This document shows, in pieces, positions 22,401-32,300 of a stretch of DNA of 64,000 nucleotides (within the stretch, counting starts at the first letter, position 1; every line of letters begins with the position of its first letter). Origin of the DNA: Apoda limacodes. Taxonomy: Eukaryota; Arthropoda; Insecta; Lepidoptera; Limacodidae. The notes under the pieces are model-generated. The model was given only the letters and a program-made list of their open reading frames with translations. It was not told the DNA's origin and made no database searches. The position numbers and the translations under genes are program-made. Location: positions 9,828,501 through 9,892,500 of the forward strand of contig OX291557.1 in assembly GCA_946406115.1 (NCBI GenBank), written 5' to 3'.

Positions 22401-25276
22401 TTAACACGTAACTACCAGTAAAAAAAGATTAATTAATAGGTAGAGTAATCAAATCGTTTGCCAGTGGAAATGTTTTTTTTTTGTCTATGGATTTCTAACT
22501 TTGTGTTAAGGAACATGCATTTGCAAATTATCTATGATTTAACCATAAACTAAAAACAAAAGTGTTTATTTAGGGTGCGGTCCAAAGTTTGAACTATGGT
22601 CCAAAGTTACCCCGAATGACTGTACTCACTTTTGCATTTATATTATTAGTATGGATTTCATTGTTTAACATGAAATGCAAATTGCGTAATTTTTTTTGTA
22701 TTTAAGCTAATTTTACTGACAAGCTTTTTTTAAAATAGTGGTCTTACGGCCGAATTCTGTTTTCACCACTATAGAGTCAGTAAAATGATATTAGAGATCA
22801 AGTCCCAGCATTGTACTCGAGCTTTCTGAGTGACTTCCAAATGTTCAACCAGTTCTTAAATCACTATGGTGCTACCTACGCGACCTTAAGTATTTTGAAA
22901 TTTTAAGCTATTTAGTAATTTTTTCTAGTTTAAAGAGGAAGGTCGTCTCAAGCAAAATTTATCCTGGTGGAAGACAAAGAAGACTATTGAGAAGACCCAA
23001 GAAGAAGCAGAAACAAGTGGTATTACGCCTTGGAACAACTACAAGTAATTTTGCCAGTCTCTTAAGTAGATGTAACTAAAATCTATGCAGCTTAACAGCT
23101 GGAAATTATTTTGAAATTTGTAGTTAACTAGACTTTTGCTCGCGTCTCCATTAATGCTTCCACGGAAATCCTTGATTATAGTAAGAACGTTTGCTAGAGT
23201 AAGTTATAGTTTGTCAACGTGAAATTCGTGTATTTTTATTCCCGCAGGAACTTTTAAATATTACGTTAATTCATCGAAAATAGGTTGATTTTCGATTTTG
23301 TTTATTTTTGGTCACAAACATACAGATAAAGAATTTTCATACTTAAATGAGTAAAGAATACTAGCTGTTTTTAGTGAAACGGCTGACCGTTGGCCACCCG
23401 AAGTTTGAACGGTTAAAGAATATCAAACCCAGGAATTACTTTAATTTCTGCCATGGAAAGCTGAACTGCCAACTTGTATAGTCTCTGAAACAGTAAAGTC
23501 GTGCGGAAGGAAGAGACTAGGCTGGACCCGGCTACTGCAACAAAATAGGAATCAGGGGCTCTTCCGCCCGCCACGCCAGCAACCGTGCATATGTGCTGAG
23601 CTTTGGCAGTTTTAGTACCACACTTTTTCTTCCTGCGCAGCCGGAGCCAACGCCCGGCCGATACATCATACCAACATTACCCCGTTCATAACCTGGAACA
23701 CAATTTTGTGAGTGGTGCCGGTGTATGTATGTTCGTAGGCATATATGGTTTTACCAAATATATCGGGATTCAAATACATTTTCATTCCCGATTTTGCCCT
23801 CTGAGGGATGATTTTCCATAAACTCACGTCAATCTTCATTTTCAACCTTATAAAGGCCAAATACTATTTTTATCCTTTTAGCTTCAAGAATGAAATATAG
23901 GATGAAATTTGCAAAAAAATCTTTCTTACTGATCACGTACGTTATATAACTACTACGTGTAAATTACGTGTAAAGTCTTCAAACCCAGTATAGTTTAAGC
24001 TGTGCGTGGTTATATCAGCCAGTTTATTATATTAAGAAAATCTTCTATTTAGTAGAATAAAACAAAGATTTAAAGAAATACAAACATATCTGGTAAAGAC
24101 ATTTTTGCAGTGATACATTAAACAAGCCTGAAGACACCTTTCCGAATGTGAAGAGAAATGGTTTAGATCCTATCCAGAGCGAGACGGTGACGTACCGACG
24201 GCATACGCCCGCCATACGACGTTTGCGGGCTCAGAACATTGAGGCTAACTGTCTTCAAAAAGCTCAGTAAGAACTATTTATTTACTTCAAAATATTTCTG
24301 AATATAAATCTGAAGTTACATTGTCTCTTTGGCCTTGTGAGCACAGTTAGGTGGTACATGCCAACATGCGTAGCACGGGCCTTCTCACGCACATAATGTA
24401 AAACCCCCGATTTTGAAACATTCTTCATTGTTAATCCACTCCTATTGGTTTTAGCGTGATGATATATAGCCTATAGCCTTCCTATATTACACTGAAATAA
24501 TTTTTCAAATCGCACTAGTAGTTCCTGAGATAAGCGCGTTCAAGCAAACAAACAAACAAACTCTTCAGCTTTATAATATTAGTATATCATGAAACCATAT
24601 ATCTTGGTCACGCCATTAATAACTGTTAAATTTAGTTTTTAACGCTGCCAGAAATAAAAACTACGTCCACTTAAAAATATATTGAAGTCTTACTTACCTC
24701 TCGAAACCCGTGAATGTACTTGCATACATTTTTCTCTCGAATTCCAGAGTCCCAATAGCTCGAGACTGTTCCCAATAAGGTCCCTTATCCTTATACATAT
24801 TTTTCTATAAGTAAGATGTACATAAACAAAAAGGTAATTATATAACTCAACTACAGGACACAAATTATATTATTTGAAGGATTTTTTCTCCGTATATTCA
24901 GTATTAAAGTGAAGAGGTAGACAAAACTCATATTCTAATCAATTGTAAAATTTACAACAGGTTGGGAGAAACCTATATGCCATTGGAGACCAGCGAAGTT
25001 GATTTGCGCAAGCAGAAATTCGATAACCAAGACCCAGACAAACTTGAAGACTTCACTAAAAAAAACAATGAATACTCGACTCGAGATTATTCCCGAAAAA
25101 TTAATGCGCCTTTGGATATCGGTGGAAGTACCGATCTATATAATTTTCTGGAGTCACGTTATATTTATAAGAAGCATGCATTGTCAAAAGGTGCTACAAT
25201 AGAACCCTCTTCAAATTACACAGTGGACTCCAAAAAATACAGTCCTTTTTTGGATGCTAAATCATTTAATGTGTAG
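10056..25276 (+). CDS. DUF389 membrane protein, gene A (9 exons, 618 aa)
   Basis: Exons join as 10056-10493, 11576-11653, 12387-12562, 14690-14897, 15720-15907, 16350-16500, 19408-19593, 22929-23044 and 24961-25276. All introns are GT-AG, phases agree at every junction, and the total is 1857 nt. Residues 1-146 are a charged N-terminus; about 147-230 read as a small alpha/beta sensor-like domain. The DUF389 hydrophobic core runs from about 262 to 475, with roughly six membrane segments and the conserved SASLLPPVVN block at 403-412. The tail (476-618) is polar. Against its tandem paralogue gene B it has lost family residues: ENN is ENS at 284-286, and SPLMGPV is SPLQSSM at 297-303. DUF389 proteins are membrane proteins of unknown function, best known from prokaryotes. 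The family is clear from the pairwise match and core motifs; membrane location is inferred from hydrophobicity. No AATAAA was seen shortly after the stop. Confidence 0.85.
11062..11165 (+). repeat. tRNA-derived SINE head
   Basis: GTCGGTGGGGGGTTAGACG ... TGCGTCCTGAGTCGCGTAGG, then GGTTCAAACCGG, resembles tRNA A and B boxes. It has no cloverleaf of a functional tRNA and lies in gene A intron 1. Confidence 0.5.
11222..11330 (-). repeat. Dispersed repeat shared with 58485-58650
   Basis: TGGCCCAAAATCACCCTCGG and ACAATCCGCAATGGG are the reverse complement of the block at 58500-58565. The family was not named. Confidence 0.5.
11576..11653 (+). CDS. Gene A exon 2 (residues 147-172)
   Basis: Acceptor TTTACAG|ATACTT, donor GGCAG|GTATTG, 78 nt, phase 0/0. 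It encodes ILSELLRNLNIRNVSW, matching ILQELLIKLNVEHVVW in gene B. Gene B has this exon and the next fused. Confidence 0.8.
12387..12562 (+). CDS. Gene A exon 3 (residues 173-231)
   Basis: Acceptor TTTCTTCTAG|GTAATG, donor CATAG|GTAAGT; starts in phase 0, ends in phase 2. It encodes LLQVLKAFGIGIRYQSS, aligned with LHCLTQLGIGVRWKS of gene B, then a short linker that gene B lacks. Confidence 0.8.
12585..13290 (+). repeat. CAAGTGCGAG repeat with internal duplication
   Basis: It begins TCGGCCAAGTGCGAGTCTGG and ends near GAAGTATGAAACCCTAAAAA. Inside, 12680-12925 and 12970-13220 are diverged copies of one another: TTTGTGATGTAA(A/C)A, CTTGCTT, ATGATTCTAGG, TTACAGCTTCAAGGGAC and GACAGACAGAC recur in the same order. 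It sits in gene A intron 3. Confidence 0.6.
13575..14272 (-). repeat. CAAGTGCGAG repeat, inverted, interrupted by a SINE
   Basis: It opens with TTAGGGTTCCGTAGCTAAAT and closes with CCAACTCGCACTTGGCCGG, the reverse complement of the family's start. The tRNA-SINE at 13890-14145 is inserted inside it. Confidence 0.6.
13890..14145 (+). repeat. tRNA-derived SINE
   Basis: GCGCAGAGGGTGTGGGTTTG then ATTCCCGTACTGGAC is a B-box-like stretch (GGTTTGATTCC). Downstream are GTCTGGGTGTATTTATAT and GGCCAGACGGCGCTGTGTG. The same body is at 38385-38615. Confidence 0.6.
14690..14897 (+). CDS. Gene A exon 4 (residues 231-300)
   Basis: Acceptor AATTACAG|TGGTGA, donor CTACAG|GTATGA. It holds the first DUF389 membrane segments (LTLDWLLLLLASALVTAIG) and the ENS-DIILICG-FLFSPLQ stretch. 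Confidence 0.85.
15008..15235 (+). repeat. Minisatellite, ~21-22 bp unit
   Basis: About ten degenerate units of the form TGGCCAATCCTGTTTCAC (variants CCCATCC, CCTATCC, CCAATCA) run head to tail in gene A intron 4, about 110 bp after exon 4. Confidence 0.8.
15720..15907 (+). CDS. Gene A exon 5 (residues 301-363)
   Basis: Acceptor ATATTTCAG|AGTTCT, donor ACATG|GTAATT, ending in phase 2. It encodes SSMTAVTLGIVEQNRS and a strongly hydrophobic segment at about 321-343. The antisense frame 15512-15712 lies in the preceding intron. Confidence 0.85.
16350..16500 (+). CDS. Gene A exon 6 (residues 363-413)
   Basis: Acceptor ATGACAG|GTCTGA, donor AATGCG|GTAAGA, phase 0 at the end. It encodes ELRSLWVGAFVAA and the family block SASLLPPVVN. 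The junction positions match gene B exon 5. Confidence 0.85.
16800..16920 (-). repeat. LINE 3' end, inverted
   Basis: GAGTGGTCGCCGTAGCCTAT, then GGACGCATGCAGCGCC, is the reverse complement of the GTTGCAAGCGTCCATAGGC ... ACGGTGACCGCTTACC end seen at 30438-30470 and 63300-63345. Confidence 0.5.
17015..17605 (+). repeat. SINE-like repeat family, two adjacent units
   Basis: Unit one starts GACTTTGCCAGCAGTTCCGC and ends TTTATAATATTAGTAG (about 17395). Unit two starts near AGCTATGGTTCGTTTAAGC and ends TTTTTAATATTAGTATGG (about 17602). Related copies are at 19600-22660 (split), 30585-30775 and 49135-49490. The class is uncertain. Confidence 0.55.
18000..18710 (+). pseudogene. Mariner transposase remnant
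   Basis: Several plus-strand frames match mariner-type transposase: STAAYTLLNRYNNEGISNRI near 18070-18130, then ITCYKKWIY (usual D replaced), a degraded QW-PGEPAK region, and LLQDNARPHRTT near 18402-18440 containing the second catalytic Asp. A broken PDSPDLAPTDYNYF stretch follows near 18490-18535. Frame changes and stops throughout make it inactive. No TIR pair was identified. It sits in gene A intron 6. Confidence 0.7.
19408..19593 (+). CDS. Gene A exon 7 (residues 414-475)
   Basis: Acceptor TTCCCCCAG|GGACTC, donor TATAAG|GTACTA, phase 0/0. It encodes GLLWAMALLSATKK, a hydrophilic loop, and a last hydrophobic segment at about 449-474. In gene B an intron interrupts the matching region. Confidence 0.85.
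19600..19852 (+). repeat. SINE-like repeat, 5' part, split by the pogo element
   Basis: It starts ACTGTTACCCGCGGCTTCGC just after exon 7 and breaks off at ACAAACAAAAATA. The remaining 3' end, TACTCACTTTTGCATTTATA then TTATTAGTATGG, resumes at 22623-22655. The two halves, joined at TA, restore the family layout seen at 30585-30775. Confidence 0.7.
19853..22622 (-). mobile_element. pogo/Tigger-type DNA transposon (2770 bp)
   Basis: Both ends carry the same inverted repeat, CAGTCATTCGGGGTAACTTT followed by GGACCA, starting at 19853 and ending at 22622. TA dinucleotides flank each side (19851-19852 and 22623-22624), the target duplication of the Tc1/mariner/pogo superfamily. A subterminal second copy of GGTCCAAAGTTT lies near 22580. 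Inside is a minus-strand transposase with a pipsqueak-type HTH and a DDE domain, now broken. It sits in gene A intron 7, inside an older SINE-like repeat. Confidence 0.9.
19983..22038 (-). pseudogene. Broken pogo-type transposase
   Basis: It starts at the ATG at 22038 (MPRKNNNKVPGVRKYG). A pipsqueak-like HTH, AMQKIRSGALSQRKACKLYK, ends in a stop near 21868 just after STINH; a second stop and a frame change follow before KSVGRPT and ALSDMGIP. Another frameshift near 21690-21710 leads into the DDE region (21168-21683), with NMDESG near 21535. The stretch with the second catalytic Asp (usually FDGHNSH) is missing at about 21315, where MANI joins TFICLIPNSTHLLQPLDV. A last frameshift near 21170 leads to a long open C-terminal part (about 19983-21160), rich in Lys and Glu. 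The element cannot encode an active enzyme as it stands. Confidence 0.85.
22929..23044 (+). CDS. Gene A exon 8 (residues 476-514)
   Basis: Acceptor TTTTTCTAG|TTTAAA, donor TACAA|GTAATT. It encodes a charged stretch, FKEEGRLKQNLSWWKTKK and onward to TPWNNYK. If the donor is not used, a TAA follows at once and the protein would end at residue 514. The next exon fits in frame, so splicing is preferred. Confidence 0.7.
23130..23345 (+). repeat. SINE-like repeat fragment
   Basis: ACTTTTGCTCGCGTCTCC ... TTATTCCCGCAGGAACTTTT ... CACAAACATACAGATAAAG follows the layout of the 17015-17605 family. Gene A intron 8. Confidence 0.4.
24400..24590 (+). repeat. SINE-like repeat fragment
   Basis: It contains GCGTGATGATATATAGCC, GATAAGCGCGTTCAAGC and the family end TTTATAATATTAGTATA. 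The rest of intron 8 (23345-24400) shows nothing I can name. Confidence 0.45.
24961..25276 (+). CDS. Gene A exon 9, terminal (residues 514-618)
   Basis: Acceptor TTTACAACAG|GTTGGG. The one-base carry-over completes an AAG codon. The exon encodes a polar tail from LGETYMPLETSEVDLR to the end at KSFNV, with stop TAG. No known domain was seen. Confidence 0.7.
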
Positions 25277-28200
25277 TCGTAAGTTCAAAAAATTTGTTGG
25301 AATCAGGCCACGCATGGAGAATGGAATTACGTTAGTTTCATCAAGGTGTTTAGAATTATATGTCAAATTCCCTATAGATTTTAATGACTAAGTCAGTTTT
25401 AGTTCAGACAGTCGAGGTCTGCTCGTTTTTTTTACAACGCCATCTTTTGTCAAGTAGCTTTAGTGTTGCTGTGTCGGAAAAAATAATAGTATTACTACTC
25501 GCCAATAGATATCAGAAAAAGTCATATTTTCAGTTTAGGATTGCCAGAAAACACGGACAAAACATTTTCTGAAAATGAAACTTACCTAGATCGATTTATC
25601 GCCCCCGGAACCCTCTGCATACTAAATTTCATGAAAATCATTGAAGCCGTTTCCTAGATTCAGATTATAAATATATATACCTATAAAAAGAAATTTACAA
25701 GAATTGCTCGTTTAAAGGTATCAGATATTTTATTTTGAACTCACGACGAAAACAGAGGGGTTATCAGTTTTACGTGTGTGTTTGTGTATTGTGTACTTAT
25801 CTGTCTGCGGCATCGTAGCGCTCAAACGGATGCACCGATATCGATTCAGTATTGTTTTTAATTTGAAAGGTGACTTGATCGAGAGTGTCTTAGCTATGAT
25901 CTCAGAAAATCTGTTCACCTGTTTGAAGAGCATCAGCTGCTTTCTAGTTGATGAAGTAATATTAGGAACTTCCACAGATCCGATCGGTTTGAAATACAGT
26001 ATTCTGTTACTTCAATGATATTGAAAGAAGTAGTAGTTGATCATAGTAACCTTGAACTGGTGCTGCAGCATCACCTTAAATCTCTAGGATATCGAACTCC
26101 TTACTAACTTACAGAAGAGTTATCATGTTTGGACTCATTGAAATGTTCTCAATGAATAGATTATGGATAGGTGGTGATCAGGGTCTGATGATGGAGCAGA
26201 GAAAAAAATGAGGATAAATTGGTGAAGGATTGTAGGCTACTATTACTCGTTCAATCGATGTAATTTTATTCGGGTCGGGGTTTTTTTTAAATTGTAGACA
26301 ATTTTGCTTGTCATATCTTTTTAGCAGGATGCGGGTAAGTTGCTGTACAAGTCTACTGAATTTCTAATCTAAAGCATTTTCAGTTGCTGAAATGTAAAAA
26401 ACAGACAAAAGTTCCTTTTACCCGACTACGCCAGAAGGAGGGTTATGTTTTTTGAGTGTATGTATAATGAAGATATATTTCTTTGGCACGCTTTGTAGCT
26501 TGAGAGGTGTGTGCATAAAATTCTTTAAAAATAACAATGTCGGATTTTATACGCTTTCATGTGCAGGCTAAATATATTTTTCAAGACCCTCGAGTTGGGT
26601 ATCAAAATTAAGGGTTTAAAAAGCGAGTACAAAAATATATACCACTTATAATAAAATAGTCAAGCGCGAGTAAAAAAAAATTTAAAATAAAAATAACACT
26701 AAAAAGCTGTGAATAAAAATAAATAATTAAATAATAGAAAAAACCTAACTACAGAAACATTAAGAACTAAACAAAAATTAAAACATACTATAGATTCAAC
26801 TACAAGCAGACGGGGCTCTTTTCAATGCAAGTTTAAATAGTGTAGGTACTGATTGCCCGCACTATACTAAAGTGTACTATAGTGTACTATTTTTTTCTTA
26901 TAAGTGACCATTGGCTTATTTATTTGTACACTTAAAAATTACCCAAATCGCTTCAAATGTGCCTATAAATTTTCAAGAGTTGCCTTGATTCCTCTAGGAT
27001 CCCATCAAAATATCCTGACCTGATGGCCATGGAACCATGGGTATCCAGTTGTTGTATACCAAAACCTCCTCCAGAATGTAGTTAATACTTTTCTGGAAAC
27101 TGCATCACAATCGGATTAGCCAAACGCGAGATGTTATCGAACAAACAAACATACATACAAATATACGGGTGAAACTGAGAACCTCTTTTTTTTGAACTAC
27201 AAGTAGGTTAAAATGAGTTCCGTCTGCATAGTTAAATATTTAGTATGTTTTAATTTCTTTCTTAATGTTTCTGCAGTCGGGTTTTTTATTTATTTAATTA
27301 ATTATTCATTTTGATACGGAAACTAAAATTTACTCGAGGGTTCTTATAAAAAGCCCCTTAAAATTATTTTTTTAAGGTTTTTTTTCTATAAATATTTTTG
27401 AGTGCTGAACATTGGAACTACCTCTATATTAAGTAATTTTATTGGAAACAAATTCAGAAAACGGTATTTATACAACGACAAAGTTATCGTAAGGTTTTTT
27501 TCTTTTCAGGTTCGAACCCTAACATTTTTTTACATACCTATATCTAGATAGGGACCTTAACTTTGTAGGCATATTAAAGTAAGTTAACTACACGTTACAC
27601 GTTAATTAGTTTGTAATAGCGTCTGTTTTATGTTTTATATGAAAATGCTGTTATGATAAAGTTGTTTTATTTATATCTATTAGAATAAGGTCAGCAAAAC
27701 AAAACCATCACGAAACCGACTAGGGGTCGAGCGTCGAGTTAGTGAACTGTAGAATTGAAACTAACAGAGCAGAGCATGGCTTGGCTAATGTCTTCGGATT
27801 ACTATACACCTACAAAGCATACAGTAATTATGTTCTTCTAGTAGCATAGCAACACATTGTAGGTACTGTAGGAGTGACAGATAGGAAATACAATTTCTTA
27901 ATAGAGAATCTTTGCAAGATTTTGTTGACATAAATAAAACTAGGTTGTTACTTAAACATAAGTATAGTCAACAGTACCTATTGGTGGGTATTTTCATCCC
28001 ATTAACACAATTCATTACCTTTGAATCATGAATAAACTTTTCAATCAGTTTGGCATTATTCTTTTACCGAGAAGAGCCAGCAAGAAACTTAGCAATTTTA
28101 TGTCAATTTTCAACCTTGCTACCACAACCACCACTGATACTCGTGTGTCTCCCGGCGACCACTGGCATCCGAACACAACTTACACAGCACACAAAATACA

Positions 28201-29053
28201 GCAGCAAAGTTACTTTTATTCTTGTTATCCACCTTTCACTGATCTACAGCTATGCTACCCCGTTGATAGGCTTACCCCCTAGAAGCTCACCCCTGGAAAG
28301 AAATAACTTTTAAAATACATAAGGTGTAAAAATTAGTTGTCCCATCCAGAAACCGAACCCAGGGACTTTAACTGGACAGTCCAACTAGGATTGCCAAACA
28401 TTCCTCGAGACGCGGAACGTCCCGTTACCTACCTAACTTAGAAGATGCTTCTCACAGAAGATGTGTGTGGGACGCCAATTGTCCCGTTTTCAGGTAACAG
28501 CTAAACCTTCACGCAAAATCACTATTAAAGTGGTTGGTGTAAAGAGGCTGAGGTGTATCCGGCTACTGGTTACCAGGTCACGTCGTAAATCACGTCGTAA
28601 TGGAGCAGCGGAGTGATAAAGATGGCTAGCTGACGGGACAATTTCTTGTTGTCCTCTCGCCTTCCTATACCTTGATAGTTGGGTCTGGGTCCCGCTTTTT
28701 TGGCCACGTCCCGTTCTTTGATTGCAAATGTCCCGAAAATCCATGGGCCAAGGTTTGCAAGCCCAAGTCCTACGTACTACTATTATCCCACTACTCATTC
28801 CTCTGTTCCTACTGTATTTATACCTGGTAAAATGAAGTTTTAAATGTTATACAATTTTAGATATTAATATATAAATAAAATCTAGCCAATGTTTCCAATC
28901 CAATTTAATTAATCACATTCTCAATGAGAAACCTAGTGGAACAACAATTAACATCAAGTTGTTAATTAGTAGTTCTAATTAGGAACCGTCAATCGCTTCT
29001 TTCCCAGGGTTAAATTAACTGAAACCTACATATTAATGAGAGGCATTATCTAC
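25277..29053. other. Intergenic region between the two DUF389 genes
   Basis: No exon was recognised. A dispersed repeat of the CCCGACTACGCC ... TGCAGTCGGGTTTTTTATT type spans about 26415-27290 and includes ATACGGGTGAAACTGAGAAC. A patch with GGAACGTCCCGTTACC and TTGTCCCGTTTTCAGG at 28385-28500 resembles text at 37330-37420. Open frames at 25730-26018 and 28028-28798 overlap on both strands and look random. Confidence 0.4.
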
Positions 29054-29059
29054 TCAGTT
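29054..29059 (+). promoter_or_regulatory. Initiator-like TCAGTT upstream of gene B
   Basis: TCAGTT lies 45 bp before the ATG of gene B, and TATTAATG at 29031 is a weak TATA-like stretch near -25. Low confidence; it is noted because gene A has the same hexamer at a similar distance. Confidence 0.25.
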
Positions 29060-29103
29060 AGTCAAGAATTCCCCATGACTGCAGTCGTTCTCTAGTATCA
29101 AAG

Positions 29104-29355
29104 ATGCCTTCAGGTGTCATTTTCATAATCTGCATTCCGTCAAGCAACTATGAGCATGTGTTAAAATTCGGAAGACCAAAAGATTTGATATCATTAGAAT
29201 CTTCGCCTTATAAACAATTTCGACTAGAAGTGGAGCTGCGGAGTAAAAAGTGCAGAAGTATACCTGTCCATTTAACGCAACAATATTACAATGAGACTTT
29301 TAATAGAAAGTTGGAAAACATAAACGAAGATGATGATTTCATCACAATGGAAAGT
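29104..29355 (+). CDS. Gene B exon 1 (residues 1-84)
   Basis: The ATG is in CAAAGATGCC. The exon ends GAAAGT|GTAAGT, phase 0. It begins MPSGVIFIICIPSSNYEHVL, similar in layout to gene A's start. Reading past the donor meets a stop at 29389. The donor is the first of five repeated copies (see the tandem repeat). Confidence 0.8.
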
Positions 29356-32300
29356 GTAAGTTACCACAACACTAGTGAGAATTATCAGTAAAATTTCTTT
29401 GTATAACTTGATGCAGTACAGTCTTTATCCGTCGCTATCTAGAGAAAGTGCAAGTTACTACAACACTAGTGACAATCATCAGTACAATTCTTTGTAGCAC
29501 TTGATGCAGTACAGTCTTTATCCGCCGCTATCTAGAAAAAGTGTAAGTTACTACAACACTAGTGACAATTATCACTACATTTTATTTGTAGCACTTGATG
29601 CAGTACAGTCCTATCCGCCGCTATCTAGAAAAAGTGTAAGTTACTACAACACTAGTGACAATTATCACTACAATTTCTTTGTAGCACTTGATGCAGTACA
29701 GTCTTATCCGCCGCTATCTAGATAAAGTGTAAGTTATCACAACACTAGTGACAGTTATCAGTACAATTTCTTAGTAGCACTTGATGCAGTACATTCTTTA
29801 TCCGCCGCTATTTAGAGCTAGTAGAATCTACCCTACCGCCCCTCTGTTACAATTCTGTGACCCCTCGCCTTAAACACGCAAACATTAGCCCAGTTAACAC
29901 ACGTCCTTTGCTTTTAAAGTGTAAGTAGCCAAGGATCACGTGGCATGTGTAAAGTGGCTAGGGTGTGATATTCATTACAGGCCTTTGTATGTCTCCACTT
30001 TAAGGTATTCATTTTCTAATTTTATATGTTTTTCTAGGTATAACAGATTCACCTAGGCCAATTCTCTAAAATTCTTGTCATTATAGATTTCACCTCATTG
30101 CTCAAAATTTCCAGTTATAACGTACGCGAGCAATAAAAGAGAATTTTGCAAAATTCATCTCCTAAGGGGGTAAAATGGTGGTTAAAAATTCACTTTTGAA
30201 GCTATTTTATTTGGCCTACATGTTAAATTCGACAGGGAATTCATTCTCACACTTTGGAACCGAAATGGTCGCGTACAGTGCGGTTTCAGAGAAACTTCCT
30301 GCCGCGAACGCTTGGGTTGTGGAATGAGCTCCCTGCCAAGGTTTTCTCTAAGGACTACAGTATGGGGTTCTTCAAAAAAGAAGTTATTAGATTTCTGAAG
30401 GGTCCGCAACGCGCGAGTGATGCCCCTGGTGTTGCAAGCGTCCATAGGCTACGGTGACCGCTTACCAAAAATGACGTTTACGTTAAAATAATGACCATAT
30501 ACAGTCAAAAGCACAGAACATTCAGTCTTAAAATGATCTGTGGTTAAAAGCTTTCTTTTTTTAAAAGTCCACGTGTCAGTTACCGGCGTGAAATTTCTAC
30601 GTTGACTCCTTGATTATAGTAATAGCTGTAGCTATAGTTCGCCCACATGGAATATGATTAGTTATTCCCGTGGGATCTTTTGAATTTACTTAAACCTTTT
30701 TTCAGCTCAATTGGATGCTCCGTTGCGACGTGAAGTCGGAACAAACTTACTTTCGCATTTATAATATTAGTATGGATAGTCGAGTTAAATAAATATGCAG
30801 AGGTACAGGCCACTCCTCTCCTTCGAAGAAAGAGTCCACCACGCTGGCCTAGTGCAGGTTGGCTTGAACATAGGGTAGTTGTTTATTCTAATGGTACCTA
30901 CCTCTCATCTCTGTAAAAGAGACAGTACCAAATTGAAGTATAAAAAATACTACTAAATAAATACTAAAAAAAAAGTATAAATAACTCTCCTGTAACTATA
31001 GTATAGGTATATTTGTAATTTTGTGACAAATTAAATAGGTATTACTCATATCCTTTTAGATTTTACAAGAACTGCTAATCAAACTTAATGTGGAACACGT
31101 GGTATGGTTGAGCGATAAAATGGGAAATTTCTTCGAAGTCGTCTTCCCACTGGGTACGGGGGATCAATGTGAGACCATGCTGCACTGCTTGACACAGCTC
31201 GGGATCGGAGTCAGATGGAAATCCGTAGTCAGGTATACGTAGGAGGGAGAGCGATAGCTAACATACGGTAGTGTCTTTTTACAAACGAACTATTCCGAAC
31301 TGCTTACGACCTCCCAATAACTCGGTTTCTGTACAACCGTCGGTCGTACATTTTGATAAGGTACACCTACATAGTTGCACACGAATAATGACACCAACAT
31401 ACCTTCAGAAAAACTAAGATAAAACATACAATGTGCAGATACTAGTTTTAAAGTGTAATCCATCTTTCAGTAATGATTACCTATTTTATTATATTTTATA
31501 TTATATTATATTTTATGTTTTATAATTAGATACTTTTATGTTGTGCTTGTGCATTTCATGTTTTTTATGTTTGTAATGGAAAGTGTCCTTCTATGATAGG
31601 GAAGGCATTTTTCAACATTTTAAGTGGACGCTGTAAGAGAAAGGGAGAAAAGAAATGCTCTTGCTGAGTTTCTTGCCGGTTCTTCTCAGTACAAGGTCTC
31701 CCGCCCTATAGACTTACGAACCGATGGCGTAGTGACATTCATAAGTGCTCAATTAATGTAGCCTAAATTGAATAAATGTAATTGAATTTGAATTTGATCT
31801 TATTTTTTGTCATGAGATTTCAAAAACAAAAATGTCATAAAAATAACGTGATGACATTTTTTGGAAAGTATTTTCAACGTACAGACATACGCACGGTTGG
31901 CTATAAGTATGACGAAATATGAGACCTAATAAAAACATAGATATATACGTAGATGCTCTCTACAGTCAGCTTTTTTTCAATCCCTACCTTGGTTACCTGG
32001 TCCAGTCTAAAACAACCTCATACTTACAAAACTCTCTAGGCAGGTACGACGGACATATTTAGCAGCTAAAGACTTATGTAGTTTATATGCTTTCAGTGTC
32101 CTTCCCTGCAGTGTGGTGCATTCATCCCTTGAAACCGAACCGGAAGACGAGGATACTATTCTGTAAGTGCCAATGTACCTATCCTTTATAGGGATTACAG
32201 AAATTTTCCTAAGTCCGGAATGTCTGCCTAAGATGTTATCTATATACCTCTTACAAAGCCTGAATGTTGATAGTTCCGATCTCAAGACGATCTCTTTAAA

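Noticed and set aside
29501..29725. 74-codon frame with a repeated 31-residue unit
   Set aside because: By-product of the 93-bp tandem repeat in gene B intron 1; no start or splice support.
29349..29820. CRISPR-like regular array
   Set aside because: Units are contiguous with no unique spacers, and the genome is eukaryotic; it is a minisatellite.
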